A DNA stretch of 64,000 nt from Prorocentrum cordatum. Taxonomy: Eukaryota; Sar; Dinophyceae; Prorocentrales; Prorocentraceae. The stretch lies in NCBI GenBank assembly GCA_963575745.1, contig CAUYUJ010018627.1, forward strand, positions 215,052 through 279,051. Direction: 5' to 3'. Under the pieces are notes generated by a model that was given only the letters and a program-made list of their open reading frames with translations, made no database searches and had not been told where the DNA came from. Positions 30,950 to 41,700 of the stretch are shown here, one piece after another (within the stretch, counting starts at the first letter, position 1; the number at the start of each line of letters is the position of its first letter). The position numbers were made by a program, and so were the translations under genes.

Positions 30950-31965
30950 TCGGGAAATCGGAGGAGATCGGAACATGCGTCGGATCGGGCCGCCAGGTCA
31001 GGTCAGGTCCGATCGCGCGCGGAGGCCGCACGCGCCCCACAAGTGGAGACTGCGATGGAAAAATATGCAATGGGCACGGAATTGTCCGAATCGAATCGGA
31101 TCGGCCGCGCCAAAATGTACAACAGCGCCAAGCGAACCTCGGGCCGCACCGGACCGTCGGAACATCGGAATCGAGTCGGATCGGGCCGGCCAGACCAGAG
31201 CCCGTGTCGAAGTGGATCGATCAAATCGAAAGAGGTAGTGCTTCCATTCGTTCCAATAATGGTCTTTACCCGGGGAGGCTGTCGGGGTCCAGGGGTAACG
31301 GTAATGCGGGACGGGAAACTGACCACAGACACTGCTTCTTGTTTGCGCCGCCTTCCAGCCGGCCGAAAAAGAAGCAGTGGCTGTGGACATTTCCCTGGTG
31401 CCAAGCTTAACGAAAATGACCACAACCACTGCCTTGTTTCTGCTGGCTGGAAGGCGGCAACAAAAGCAAAGCGGTGGCTGTGGTCGTCTGCACGTCCCGT
31501 AGGTAACGCGGGGTGGGTCACGTCGGGGCGGCGGTGCGCTGCGATCGCCACAGCATGCGCGGGAGCACCTGCGTGTGTAAGGTGTCCAGGCCCCACCCCC
31601 ACGTACGTTACCTTTACCAGGGACGGGGGGGGTAGACCAGGTAAGGCCACGCGCCACAGGATGAACAAAAGCCATCTCAAACGGACTGTGGGCCTGTCGA
31701 TCCCCCGCAGCAGCGCCCTGCGAACACAGCAGCGCCCTGCGGGCATCGTGCCGCGCCGGGCCGTCGGCATATCGGAATCGCATCGGACCGAGCTGGCCAA
31801 GATCGATATCGAATCTTCGGTGGCAACTCATGGGTGCCTCCCGTATCATCTTGTCGGCTCTTGCGAATCGACACTAACCGACGCTAAATCGACGCCAAAC
31901 GACGCGACATCGCCACGACATCGACGCTGACCGATGGTATTTCGGCGCTATCTCATCGACTCCAG
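30950..31965. other. No gene seen; foldback and direct repeats
   Basis: A foldback with arms of roughly 70 bases spans about 31,295-31,512 (GCCGCCTTCCAGCC mirrored by GGCTGGAAGGCGGC). Words of the type ATCGGAATCGAGTCGGATCG recur at 30,970, 31,090, 31,160 and 31,760. CGACGCTAA words stand at 31,870-31,940. Confidence 0.5.
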
Positions 31966-31967
31966 GA

Positions 31968-32055
31968 GGTGGAGGAGGAAAAGGAGGAGGAAGAGGAGGA
32001 GGACCCCTTCCCCCTCCAGCTCACGGTGGTGGTGGTGGAACACGGGCCCATCAGA
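31968..32055. repeat. Half copy of family M beside a GGA tract
   Basis: GGAGGAGGACCCCTTCCCCC, then GGTGGTGGTGGTGGAACAC and GGGCCCATCAGATA, as in the right half of 24,866-24,977. Confidence 0.6.
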
Positions 32056-32090
32056 TACGGATCGAAGGGGGGCCCCGTGGGCCTGTCGAC

Positions 32091-32228
32091 CCTCGGCGGC
32101 AGCGGCACCAGCTCCTCGACGCGCCGGGACAGCGCCTCGAGCCGCGGGGGCAGGCCCTCCAGGGCGGCCAGGCGGCCCTCGGCCCCCTCGGGCTGCCTCG
32201 CCTCCAGGTCCGCGGCGGCCGCTCTCGC
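32091..32228 (-). CDS. Predicted coiled-coil exon, 46 codons
   Basis: On the minus strand, GGGCGGCAG|GCG opens and CCGAGG|GTCGAC closes an exon of exactly 138 bases in phase 0. It reads ARAAAADLEARQPEGAEG, then RLAALEGLPPRLEALSRR and VEELVPLPPR. Leucines recur every three or four residues (LAALEGL, RLEALSRRVEEL), predicting a coiled coil broken by LPP. This is one of the clearest exons of the series; the protein it belongs to is not recognised. Confidence 0.6.
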
Positions 32229-32335
32229 CTGCCGCCCCCGCGAAGCAACTCGCGGGAGGCCTGCCCCCGCCTCGGCGACGAGCCCGGGGGGGGGGGACCC
32301 GCGAGAACAGGGGAGCGGGCCATGACGGGAACATG

Positions 32336-32440
32336 GAAACTCGGAGGTCCGCGCGGATGTCCCGGATCCGCGCTGGCCCCCCCTGGCGGCGCCTCCGGCG
32401 CCGCCCCCGGCGCGCTCCGCGAGCCTCCAGGCTTCTATGT
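32336..32440. repeat. Left half of a family A repeat
   Basis: CTCGGAGGTCCGCGCGGATG, then CCGGATCCGCGCTGG. The right arm is missing. Positions 32,460-32,620 resemble family J. Confidence 0.6.
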
Positions 32441-32984
32441 TTATGTCATTGTTCGTTCCCCTAGAGAAGGAGCGGGCCTCCTCGGGAGGCTCAAAGAAGG
32501 CCTGGGGCCTTCCGAGAACATGTCCGAGCCATCCCCGCAGGCACCGAGCGATGCTCAGAAGGCCCAAGGGCTTCCGACAAGACCGCCGCCTTCAGAAGAG
32601 GCCTGCCCACGGTCACTCCACCCCCCGGGCGCGCCGCCGCATGTCATCTTCCTGGCTCTTGCGAATCACGCTAATCAATCTCAATCGACGCTGAATCGGC
32701 GCTAATCGATGCTGCCTCGGCACCATCTCATCGATTACCAGATGCTAGCGCACGCCGATGCGCTCTAAAGATGGAATTGCAAAATGGTTCAAGCAAAACT
32801 CAGGGCCGCTGATCGAGGTCTGGAGTCCAGGCCTCGAGTTTCGCCAAGTCTCGCCCGGGACGGCGAGACCTGGCGAGTCAGACCCGGTACGGCCCGGCCC
32901 AGAAACTGAGTACAGCGCCAACCCAGACCAAAGCTCCCCTGAACCTCGTTTGCAAACATTTACGCCCGAACCGCTTGCGCGGGG

Positions 32985-33178
32985 CCACGATAGGGGGGAC
33001 TGCCACAGGGAGGGAGCATCGACCTGGAATCGGCGATGCACCGCCGATAGACCAGTGATGAGCCCTCGATGGCTAAACCGCACGTTCCTGGGCGAGGTGG
33101 GCTATCGGGCCCCAATCGGCGATGAATGGCGAGTTGGGGTCGATGCATTCCCCCCTGAGCCTATCCCCCCCTAAAGTT
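32985..33178. repeat. Family N repeat, copy 2
   Basis: Begins ACGATAGGGGGGACTGCC and ends GAGCCTATCCCCCCC, weakly inverted ends; CGACCTGGAATCGGCGATGC is shared with copy 1. Confidence 0.7.
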
Positions 33179-33179
33179 G

Positions 33180-33930
33180 CCTTTTGGCTCTGCGAGGGCA
33201 CACAAGGCTCCAGCGAGTTGCCGCCGAGCTCGCCTCCAGCTCGTCCGCCCGCTCGCCTTCCTTGCGAATCGACGCTGATCGACCCCAATCGACTCTAATC
33301 CACGCCACATCGACGCTAATCGAAGTGACGCTTGCGCCTTCTCGTCGAGTGGCAGACGCTAGAGACCGAATTGCGCCCTAAGCTTGCGATGACACACTGG
33401 GCTCCCACGGATTGCCGCCGAACTCGCCTCAAGCTCGCCCACCCGCTCGCCTATCTTGCAAATCGCCGCTGACCGACGCTAATGAAAGCCGACGCTACTT
33501 GACGCGAATCGGGCACCTTCTTGTAGAGTACCAGACGCTGGAGACGGAACTGCAAGGACACAGAAGGCCCCCGCGAGTTGCCGCCGAGTTCGCTTCCAGC
33601 TCGCGCACCCACTCGCCGATCTTGCGAATCGACGCTGAACAACGCTAATGGACCTTAGTCGACGCTATTATACGCTAACCGGCGCTACATCGACGCTAAT
33701 TGACACGCCTTCTCGTCGAAAACAAGACGCTAGATACGGAATTGCAAGGACACGCAGGGCTCCCGCGAGTTGCCACCGAGCTCGCCTCCAGCTCGCCCAC
33801 CCGCTCGCATTCCTTGCGAATCGCCGCCGACCGACGCTACTGGACCTTAGTCGACGCTACATCGACGCGACACTGGCGCCTTCTCATCGAGCACCAGACG
33901 CCAGGGACGGAACTGCCAGGACGCGCAGGG
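33180..33930. repeat. Tandem units of about 165-195 bp containing an exon-like piece
   Basis: Units begin near 33,208, 33,397, 33,564, 33,757 and 33,925. Each has GAGTTGCCGCCGAGCTCGCC-like sequence, then CCGCTCGCC, then CGACGCTAAT words. On the minus strand the first part reads like the end of the exon at 33,940-34,098 (ERVGELEASS). The array thus looks like repeated duplication of an exon end with its intron. Confidence 0.6.
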
Positions 33931-33939
33931 CTCGCGCGA

Positions 33940-34098
33940 GCTCGCCTCCAGCTCGCCCACCCGCTCGGCCAGCGCCCCGAAGGCGCCCCGCAGCTCGGCC
34001 GACAGCTCGCCCGATGGCGGCGGCGGCGACGGCGATCGACCGACGCCCTCGGGCGGGCCGTCGCCGCAGGGGACGCCGTCGGCGCCGCGAGCAGCGGC
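33940..34098 (-). CDS. Predicted coiled-coil exon beside the tandem array
   Basis: Minus-strand acceptor CCGGGCGAG|GCC, then a Gly/Pro-rich start and SGELSAELRGAFGALAER with VGELEASS. Possible donors are CGG|GTGGGC or GAG|GCGAGC. The last part is present in each unit of the neighbouring tandem array, so the functional copy may be this one with the others as decaying duplicates. Confidence 0.45.
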
Positions 34099-34299
34099 CT
34101 CGCCCGGCGCGCGAGGGAGCGAAGGGAGGATGGACGCGGAGGAGGAAGAAGCAGCGGGAAGGAAGCAGCAGTGAGGGGGACGGAGCAGGGAGGATGGGAG
34201 AGCGAACGAACGAACGAACCACGACATCGGACGGCTGTCCGGGCCTGCTGAGGCCAGGTGGGTGAGGCCATGACCTCCTGTAGACATGCAGGCATGCAT

Positions 34300-34520
34300 C
34301 GGAGGAGAATTCGGAGGAGGAGCAGGCGGAGGAGGAGGAGGAGGAGGGAGGATGGAAGAGGAGAAAGAGGAGGAGGAGGAGGGAGGGAGGGAGGGAGAGA
34401 AGAGGAGGAGTGAGGGCGGCGGAAAGGGAAGGAGCAGGAAGGAGGAAGAAGCAGGGAGGGAGGAGGAGGGAGGAGGATAGAGAAGGAAGGCGCTGGGAGG
34501 GAGGAGAAGGGATCAAGGAC
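34300..34520. repeat. GGA trinucleotide tract
   Basis: GGA/GGAGGGA units upstream (minus strand) of the exon at 33,940-34,098. Confidence 0.9.
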
Positions 34521-34529
34521 AAGAAGAAG

Positions 34530-35165
34530 AGGAGAAGGGATCAGTGCAAATCCAAAACGCATCAACGATGTTGCATGAAACCCAGCCTCCAAGTTTCCTG
34601 TGTCATGGGCCCCTGCAAGGAAACATGCTTCATCGCGGGAGGTGCACCATTGGAAAATAACCCGCTGATAATCCCCAATCGTGCCAAAACACAATTCGTA
34701 GGACTTCAGCGCCACGAGTCAACTTAACTATTTCGTCCTGGCAATCCCAAATCGCGCCAAAAAGCAATTCGTGGGATTTGAACGCCGCCAATCAACGTGA
34801 CCGTTGCGTCCTGACAACCATACACCGTGCCAGAACACCATTCTGGACTTACACCATACGGTTCCGTGCAACTGCTGCAATCTGTCAAGACGAATACGCG
34901 CGGCACTAAGACGAGAGCCACATTTTGAAAAGGAGCTGGACCGCATCCATGAAACAATACGAATGTGTGCGGCGGTAAAACCAGAACCACAATTTGCGAT
35001 AACCGCATTTCGGAAACAGCACGCCCTCCATCCGAGAAGCTGCTGCAAACTGTTCATACGAACGTGCGCGGCGCTACGGCGAGAACCACATGTTGAAAGC
35101 GGCTCGTCCTGGATCCGTGGCACGGCTGCAAATTTCAAGCTTCAGGATCATCGCCGACATACCAG
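34530..35165. repeat. Family K dispersed repeat, copy 2
   Basis: GATGTTGCATGAAACCC to AAGCTTCAGGATCATC. It has the same block order as 2,090-2,790, with words CAAATCGCGCCAAAA and GCGAGAACCACATGTTGAAA. Confidence 0.65.
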
Positions 35166-35199
35166 CAATTGAGGCATGATTTAAAATGTCCTCAGGTCA

Positions 35200-35900
35200 T
35201 TGGGCCGAATGCCTCGAACCTCAGTCACCCCTCCTCTGGATTCTTGGGAGAGCCTGGGCCTGGAAATGCCAGAACTCACGGGGCCTGGCGCGTGCCCTCT
35301 GGGCTCCCGCGAACGTCGTGGCACAGTTGTCTCGCAGCCACGGGGAGCCCAAAGACGGGCCAGGAGACCTCCCAAAACTCGCCCAGACGGTTCCAGAGGG
35401 CTCCGAATCGCCGCACGTGCGGCCCAAGTTGCCCAAGATTGCCCCAACACGGCCCAAGAAGCTGTCGAGGCGCCCCAGGAGAGCCCCAAGAGCTTTCCCG
35501 AGAGGGCCCCGAGAGGCCAAACCATTGATATATCATGGGTTGTTACATGTTGTAAGGGTCTTCGACTCTTCGAACTTCCGACGCTCCAAGTCGGCTTTAA
35601 AGGGCGCCCACGATTGGTCTAAAGGGAACAAAAACAGCCACAAGAGGGGCCCAGAGAACTCAAGTCCTAGACTTCCGCCCAAAAGGGCCCCCCAGGAGGC
35701 ATCAAGGAGGCCCCACGACACCCCCAAGACGGCCCCAAACGGCCCCGAACGAAGCCTCAAAACAGCCCCCCAGAGGCACCCGAGAAGGCTCCCGCGACAT
35801 CCAACCGAACATCCCAAAGTCCTTTTGACCCGGAACCTAGGCACGGTGGCGGGATGGGTCGCAAGCGTCTCTGATAAATTGTGAGGAAACCTCGGGCGAA
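35200..35900. repeat. Mosaic block L5 of CCAAGAGG-type units
   Basis: Runs of CCCCAAGAGC, GGCCCCAAGACGG and CCCCCAAGACG units from 35,380 to 35,800, interrupted by a conserved-looking spacer at 35,530-35,640. The tail GCGGGATGGGTCGCAAGCGT resembles the other block tails. Confidence 0.7.
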
Positions 35901-35989
35901 CCGCCCGGCCCGCCCTGCCAATGCGTCTGGGGGTGCGACGGGGACGAGCCATGAGGAGCAGGGATGGAAGAAGAACCAGGGAGCCGGAA

Positions 35990-36350
35990 GCAAGGAGGAG
36001 GGGGGAGGAGGGAGGAGGAGGAGGGAGGAGGGAGGGAGGAGGGAGGAGGGAGGAGGAGGAGGAGGAGGAGGATGAGGAGGACGGGGGGGAGGAGGAGGAG
36101 GAGGAGGAGGAGGAGGAGGAGGAGGGAGGAGGGGAGGAGGAGGAGGAGGAGAAGGAGAAGGAGGAGGAGGAGGAGGGAGGAGGAGGAGGAGGAGGAGGGG
36201 AGGAGGAGGAGGAGGAGGAGGAGGAGGAGGAGGAGGAGGAGGGAGGAGGACGGGGAGGAGGAGGAGGGGGGGAGGAGGAGGAGGAGGAGGAGGAGGAGGA
36301 GGAGGAGGAGGAGGAGGAGGAGGAGGAGGAGGAGGAGAAGGATCGATCGA
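35990..36350. repeat. GGA trinucleotide tract
   Basis: Over 350 bases of GGA units, ending in GATCGATCGATCGA. Frames of Glu, Arg or Gly are artefacts. Confidence 0.95.
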
Positions 36351-36639
36351 TCGATCGAGCTCTCGGGCCAGTTCGGTGCCACGCTCGCTCTGGGCTCTGC
36401 GCTGCTTTCCAACATCTGGTGGCCTAGCTGTGATGTCCTTGATGAAAGGGGGTCGCAGGCGCCAATCGACGCTCGGGCCCTACCTAAACCGACCTCCCCA
36501 GCGCAAGGGGTCGCGGGCAGGGTAGCACCCGCCCGCCTTTACGAGTGCCCTCTCGCTCGCTCTTCCCCCCTGCTCGGTCCTCCCCTCCCCCTTCAATTTT
36601 TCTTCGGCTCGGGGGGGGAGGTCGGTGCACTACATGATA

Positions 36640-37187
36640 CTCAGGGAAGCTATGGCCTCGGAGTTGGTAGAGGTCGGGAGTCTCGGTAAACGCTCACTAG
36701 TTCTGAAGGCCTGCGGAATCGCACGGGCTGCATCGGCCCTCGAAACTGGACAGCGCTGGACTGTTTTCTCATGGCCGTCGGCCTCGCGCTCACTGCGGCA
36801 AATTGCCTGGGGCGTCTCACGGTGAACTGCGCCCTGACCTGTGTCTCGTACCTCTGCTACTGGCCATTGATCAGGCGGCCCAACTCGCGCTCCAGCGATC
36901 CCGTCGGTGCCGATCCCGTCTTGCGAATGGCTCCCTCCTTGCGCAGTTGGCGCACGAAGATCGCCTCGATCTGGTACAGCGTGGTCTTGACCGAGAACTG
37001 GAATCGGCATCGCTCCTGAGCTCCTCCCTCTTTGCCTTTGTTCTTGCGCACCCTGACAACTGGAATGCCGTCCGCCACAGCCCCCGCGCTGCCAGATAAA
37101 ATTGTGTCCTGGTAATATGTATCCAGGTGCTCGCGTTGTGGCCCTGCGTCGAGGGCCCGTCCTATGTAGTTTGCTACCTCCGTGGAG
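36640..37187 (-). CDS. Unidentified conserved-looking coding segment with an in-frame stop
   Basis: After a TCC tract ending CTCCACGGAG|G, the minus strand is open with normal protein composition. It reads VANYIGRALDAGPQREH, then RVRKNKGKEGGAQERC, RFQFSVKTTLYQIEAIFV and GSAPTGSLERELGRLI. A TAG stop follows NGQ at about 36,853, but the same frame continues with QRYETQVRAQFTVRR and SSAVQFRGPMQPVRF, as if the stop were a later mutation or the end of an exon. I do not recognise the family. It may be an exon of the long minus-strand gene or a fragment of a retroelement protein. No catalytic motif is visible. Confidence 0.4.
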
Positions 37188-37290
37188 GAAGAGGAGGAGG
37201 AGGAGGAGGAAGAGGAGGAGGAGGAGGAGGAGGAGGAGGAAGAGGAGGAGGAGGAGGAGGAGGAGGAGGGGAGCAAACCAGAAAGAAGGA
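37180..37290. repeat. GGA trinucleotide tract
   Basis: GGA/AGA units between the coding segment at 36,640-37,187 and the exon at 37,386-37,498. Confidence 0.9.
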
Positions 37291-37385
37291 GCAGAGGGGG
37301 GGGAAGGGGGGAAGTGGGGGGAGGAGGAGGGGGGGGCAACGAGGGGAGCAGGGAGCAGGGAGCGGGGCGCGGCGGCGCGGGGCGC

Positions 37386-37498
37386 CCGGCGGCGCGCGCG
37401 GAGGCCTCGCCCAGCGCGCGGGCCTGCTCCTCTACCACCTCCTCGGCGGCCCTGCGCGCCTCGGCGAGCACGGCGGGCGCCATCCGCGCCGCGTCGGC
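37386..37498 (-). CDS. Predicted coiled-coil exon
   Basis: Minus-strand acceptor CGCGCCGCCCCAG|G opens ADAARMAPAVLAEARRAA, then EEVVEEQARALGEASARA. The EARRAAEE core is shared with the exon at 44,121-44,195, so the two are probably related by duplication. The donor is uncertain: GAG|GTGGTA would end it early. The acceptor is preceded by a GAC tract instead of a normal pyrimidine tract. Confidence 0.5.
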
Positions 37499-37519
37499 CT
37501 GGGGCGGCGCGGCCCCGGG

Positions 37520-37521
37520 CA

Positions 37522-37591
<70 letters not shown>

Positions 37592-37690
37592 TCGCCGTCG
37601 TCATCGTCGTCGTCGTCGTCGGCGTCGGCGTCGTCGTCGTCCTCCTCCTCCTCCTCCTCCTCCTCCTTCTCATCATCGTCATCAGTATCA
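37520..37690. repeat. GTC, CTC and ATC trinucleotide tract
   Basis: Thirty or so GTC units, then CTC and ATC units. Confidence 0.95.
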
Positions 37691-37699
37691 TCAGCGTCC

Positions 37700-38100
37700 T
37701 CGCTCCTGTTCCCACTCACACGCTTCCTCCGCCGCCCCCTCCCATTGAGCGTTGCTTAATGGGGGGCGACGAACGGGGGGGGGGGGCGAAGAGTCCAATC
37801 GATCGCCCCCCCTCCTGCCGCTCCTCTCAAGAGAGGGAGGAGGGAAGGCATGAGGACGGAGTGATGGAAGAGCACGAGGGAGCGAGGGAGAAGGAGGGAG
37901 AGGAGGGATGATGGGGGGGGGGAAGGCTCCCCCCCCTCGAAACAAACCACCGGACCCCCTCAGGGGTGCGTTTCGACCAGAGATTGCAGCGCTCACCCGC
38001 CTCGACATAGACCTCTCCAGGGTGCGCTGCGACCACAATTTCAAAGGGAATCCAGCTGTGGCGACGAAGAGGCACCCCAGAGGCCCCAAAAGCAGCAACA
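37700..38100. other. No gene seen
   Basis: GC-rich sequence with G runs near 37,770 and 37,915. Two neighbouring, diverged copies of GGGTGCGTTTCGACCAGAGA / GGGTGCGCTGCGACCACAAT stand at 37,964 and 38,020; related words occur near 1,785 and 16,755. Confidence 0.45.
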
Positions 38101-38104
38101 CCTT

Positions 38105-38690
38105 TTTGCGAAGATCGAACCCTCTCCCTCCTCCTCCTCCTCCTACTCCTCCTCCTCCTCCTTCTCCTCCTCAAGCACGAGGAGGGAGAAGGAGAAGGAG
38201 GAGGAGGATGAGATTGATGATGATGAGGATGATGAGGATGATGATGATGATGATGATGATGGTGATGGTGATGATGGCGAGGAGGAGGAGGAGCAGGAGG
38301 AGGAGGAGCAGGAGGAGGAGGAGCAGGAGGAGGAGAAGGAGGAGGCAGTGGAGGAGGAGGATCAGAAGGACGAGCAGGAGGAGGAGGAGCAGAAGGAGGA
38401 GGAGGTTAGCAAAAGGAGGAGGAGGAGACGGCGGAAACAGAGGCGGAAGAGAAGGAGGTGGGGAGGAGGACACGGAGGAGGAGGAGGAGGAGGAAGAGGA
38501 CGAGAAGGAAGACGAGTAGGAGGAGTAGGTGGAGTAGGGGGGGCACCGTCGACCATCGACCCCAATGACCGCAAAGTGAGCGTGAGGATGAGCAGGAGGA
38601 GGCGGCGGCGGCGGAGTAGTAGTAGGAGCGGTAGCAGGAGAAGAAGAAGGACGAGGAGGAGGAGGAGGAGGAGGACTAGTGGACTAGTGG
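38105..38690. repeat. CTC, GAT and GGA trinucleotide tracts
   Basis: CTC units to 38,170, GATGAT units at 38,205-38,280, then GGA units to 38,690 with a unique stretch near 38,545-38,580. Confidence 0.9.
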
Positions 38691-38737
38691 GCTGACGACA
38701 ACGAACGTCGACACACGTGAATTACTGGCGGAGGTCT

Positions 38738-41700
38738 TCAATATTGGCCTCTGTAACAATCTTGGGGGGGCCCTTCACACAAGGGTGAAGGCCTCTCCTT
38801 ATCCTCGCCAGATTCTGCCTCCCCTTCGGGGTGGGTGCAACACGCGGTTTGCAGAGGTGCCTGGGGGTCTGTGGTGGCCGTAAGACCGCACATACTGCAA
38901 AAGACGAGTTTGAATTCCCCCCAGTACTGTAAGGCGTGGGACTCGTCTAAAACCTGCCCTCCCAGGACCCGTCGGCCGTTTAAGGCCGCGATTCCAGGGG
39001 GAGGGGCTCTGTTAGCATACACTGTCGGGGCTGCCGCGAAGAACCTCGAGCGGTTCACGAAAACCTTGCATTTGCGGCAGTAAAACTTCGTGCCGAGCCT
39101 TCTCCACTCGTGCTGTGAGGCTCTCATGGCCAGCTCGAGTCTCGGGATCCGAACGGGGCGGGGGGCCGAGGGGCGATTTTCGGTCCACGGGTCCGCACGG
39201 ATGGCCTCCGCCAGGGCCCTCCGCGCCCTGCGTCGGATCAGGAAGGTCTCGGCATCCACCGCATCAGTGTGGGGTACACTCGTTACAAATTCAGACCATG
39301 CAACTGACGCTCCTCGGGAGGCCAGCTCATCTGCACATTCATTGCCCACCGCCCACCACAAGTCTCTGGACGAGCGTATGTCTTCCGACTCACGGTGGGA
39401 TGGGGTCCATTCGATTAGGACGGGGTCGGGGCCACGAGCTCTCACAGCTCGGCCGATTCTGAACCAGAGGTCGGCATTGGAACAACTGAACGACGGGGAG
39501 AGATGCCGACCTCTGTTCCAGCCGTCCTGGAGGGGCCGATGATCAGTGACATACCTGAGCGGCCCACTCGTGCATTCTAGGGCCTCGGCGAAGGCCGCAA
39601 GCTCGGCCCTCGGGACAGTCTGACGGGTACCCCCAAGACTACAAACAATCCCCGCCGACGGGGTCCATCCACCTGCTGGGAGAGCTTCGAGGGCACAAAC
39701 TCCAGAGCCAACTCTCCTGCGGCGGGGGTCCGAGGAGTGCTCTCCACCAGAGCCGTCCCCGAACACCGTGAGGAACCCGTCGGGGTCTCTGGGGACACTC
39801 GCGAAATCACCGAATTCGGAGCGGTGGGGAGGGAGGTCGAGGTCGAAGGAGGGGGTCGTGGCCTCGACACTCGGTAGCCCTCGCAGCCAGTACGAAGGCC
39901 ATGCCTCGTGGCACGCGGTAGCCCGAGGGACGAGGTAATCGGATTTCTCGAAATCGGGGTGGCCCTGATTACAGGCGCACACCCAAACACGATGGAAAAG
40001 AGAGTCGGCCGCCTGGCCGCAGCGGGGGCAGGCGTCAGGAGCATCGTAGCCGGCCTCCGCGCGCCTCTGCCTGGTCCACTGGCCCGCTGCGACGACCGCC
40101 ACGTCGAGCGCCCAGAGGTCGTCGTCCCCCCGCTTCTGGAACTGCTGCATCTCTCTCCTTATCATGAGCATGTCGGAGTCGCCCTCGATGTCCGAGGATC
40201 CCTGGTGCAGCGCTGCCTGCTTCCAGAGCTTCCTGTCGATGGGCCGCTCGAAGTCCAGGAGCAGCTCCACGTAGTCCGCCGCCGCCTCCGCGAAGCTCGG
40301 CTGGTCGGGGCTGGGGAACCGCCAGCCCACGTCCTCGTCCGTGACCCAGAAGTCGTGGTCGACAGGGTCCCATCCTGCATCAAGGAGGGTCGCCACTGTG
40401 GCCGATATTGGCCCACGCACTCTCCTCCAGCGGCTCTCACCCGCCAGACGGAGCCTCCTGAGCGACGGTTGCCAGGCCTTGGCGATCCTGGCGTGCAGCT
40501 CGGGGTGGGCGAACCATTGGTCCAGCCAGGCCGCCAGCTGCTCTCGCGGGATGCTCTTGGCTGGATCACCTCTGCCGTAGAGCATGGCGAGGGTGCTGGT
40601 GAGGCACCGCCCTGGCCCGCGCCCTGCTGCCGCCTGCGCCGCCTGCCTCCTCAGCCTGAGGATCTCGTAGTGCGGCAGGCCCTGCACCTGGTGGCCGTAG
40701 GTGCCCTGTGCTCGAGCTCCTGTCGTCCAGAGGCCCTTGGTCACTACTTTGAGCCTTGCCATCCTGCGCATCCTCCTGATGGCGTGGGCTCGCCTGGCGG
40801 CCTTTTGCATTATCTGTCTGCCTTTGCGTCGTGTGCGCATGCTCGCGGCGTTGCAGTCCACGCCCAGGTCAGTGAAGTTGCCCTCAGCCTTGGCGGGTAT
40901 GCCGCGTTGCTGGAGGCCTTTTGCAATGGCGATGGCCAGCTTCGGAGAGCTTGCTATCACCGTGGTCTTCGGGGAGACCGTGAGGCCCGCCTCTTTGAGG
41001 CACTCGCCCAGCATGGCGCCGTTGTCGATCAGCTGCTTCTCCACGTTGGCCTCGGTGCCTTGGGAGCGCAGGACCGCGTCGTCTACGAACGTCCAGAGGC
41101 CTATGTCCGCCTGCTTCGTGAGCTGCGCACGGTGGAGGATGGGCCCCATGAAGGCCTTGGCCAGCCGTGCACCCTCTGGAGAGCCAGCCTGGATGGAGCG
41201 CCACGGCTGGGCCTCCCTGCTGACCCACTGCCGCTCCTTCAGCAGCCTCGGCGCCAGGTGCATCTGAACCTCAAGGCAGAGCACGATGGGCGGGTATCCT
41301 TGCTCCAGCGCGTGCTGCGCAAGCTTGACCACGCTGATGCTGTCGTAGAACTTGGCCAGGTCTAACAGTAGAGTGGCCGTGGTTATTCCCATTTCTTTCG
41401 CTGATTCGTCAAGAGTGGCTCGAAGGATGCTGGCCCGTAGGGCCGACGAGCCTCGCATTGCTGTGTCCCAGGACTCGCTCAGATTGACGCTCCACTCGCT
41501 CGTGATGCTGCCCCTGAGCTTGCTCCACGTCTTCGTGACGAACGGGAGCTGTCCTAGGATCCTGTCGCCCCCTCCCTTTTCTTTGGGCACAACAGATCCG
41601 ATGGTCGCGAGCATCTGCCTTGGCCACGCTCCGACCTCCTCGATGTCATTGAGGAGGTCGATCATTCCTTGCCTCCCCTCAGTCGGGAGCCTTTGCACCT

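Noticed and set aside
33180-33930. Set of five functional exons in the tandem array
   Set aside because: Most units lack a convincing acceptor and contain in-frame changes; I treat them as a repeat derived from one exon.
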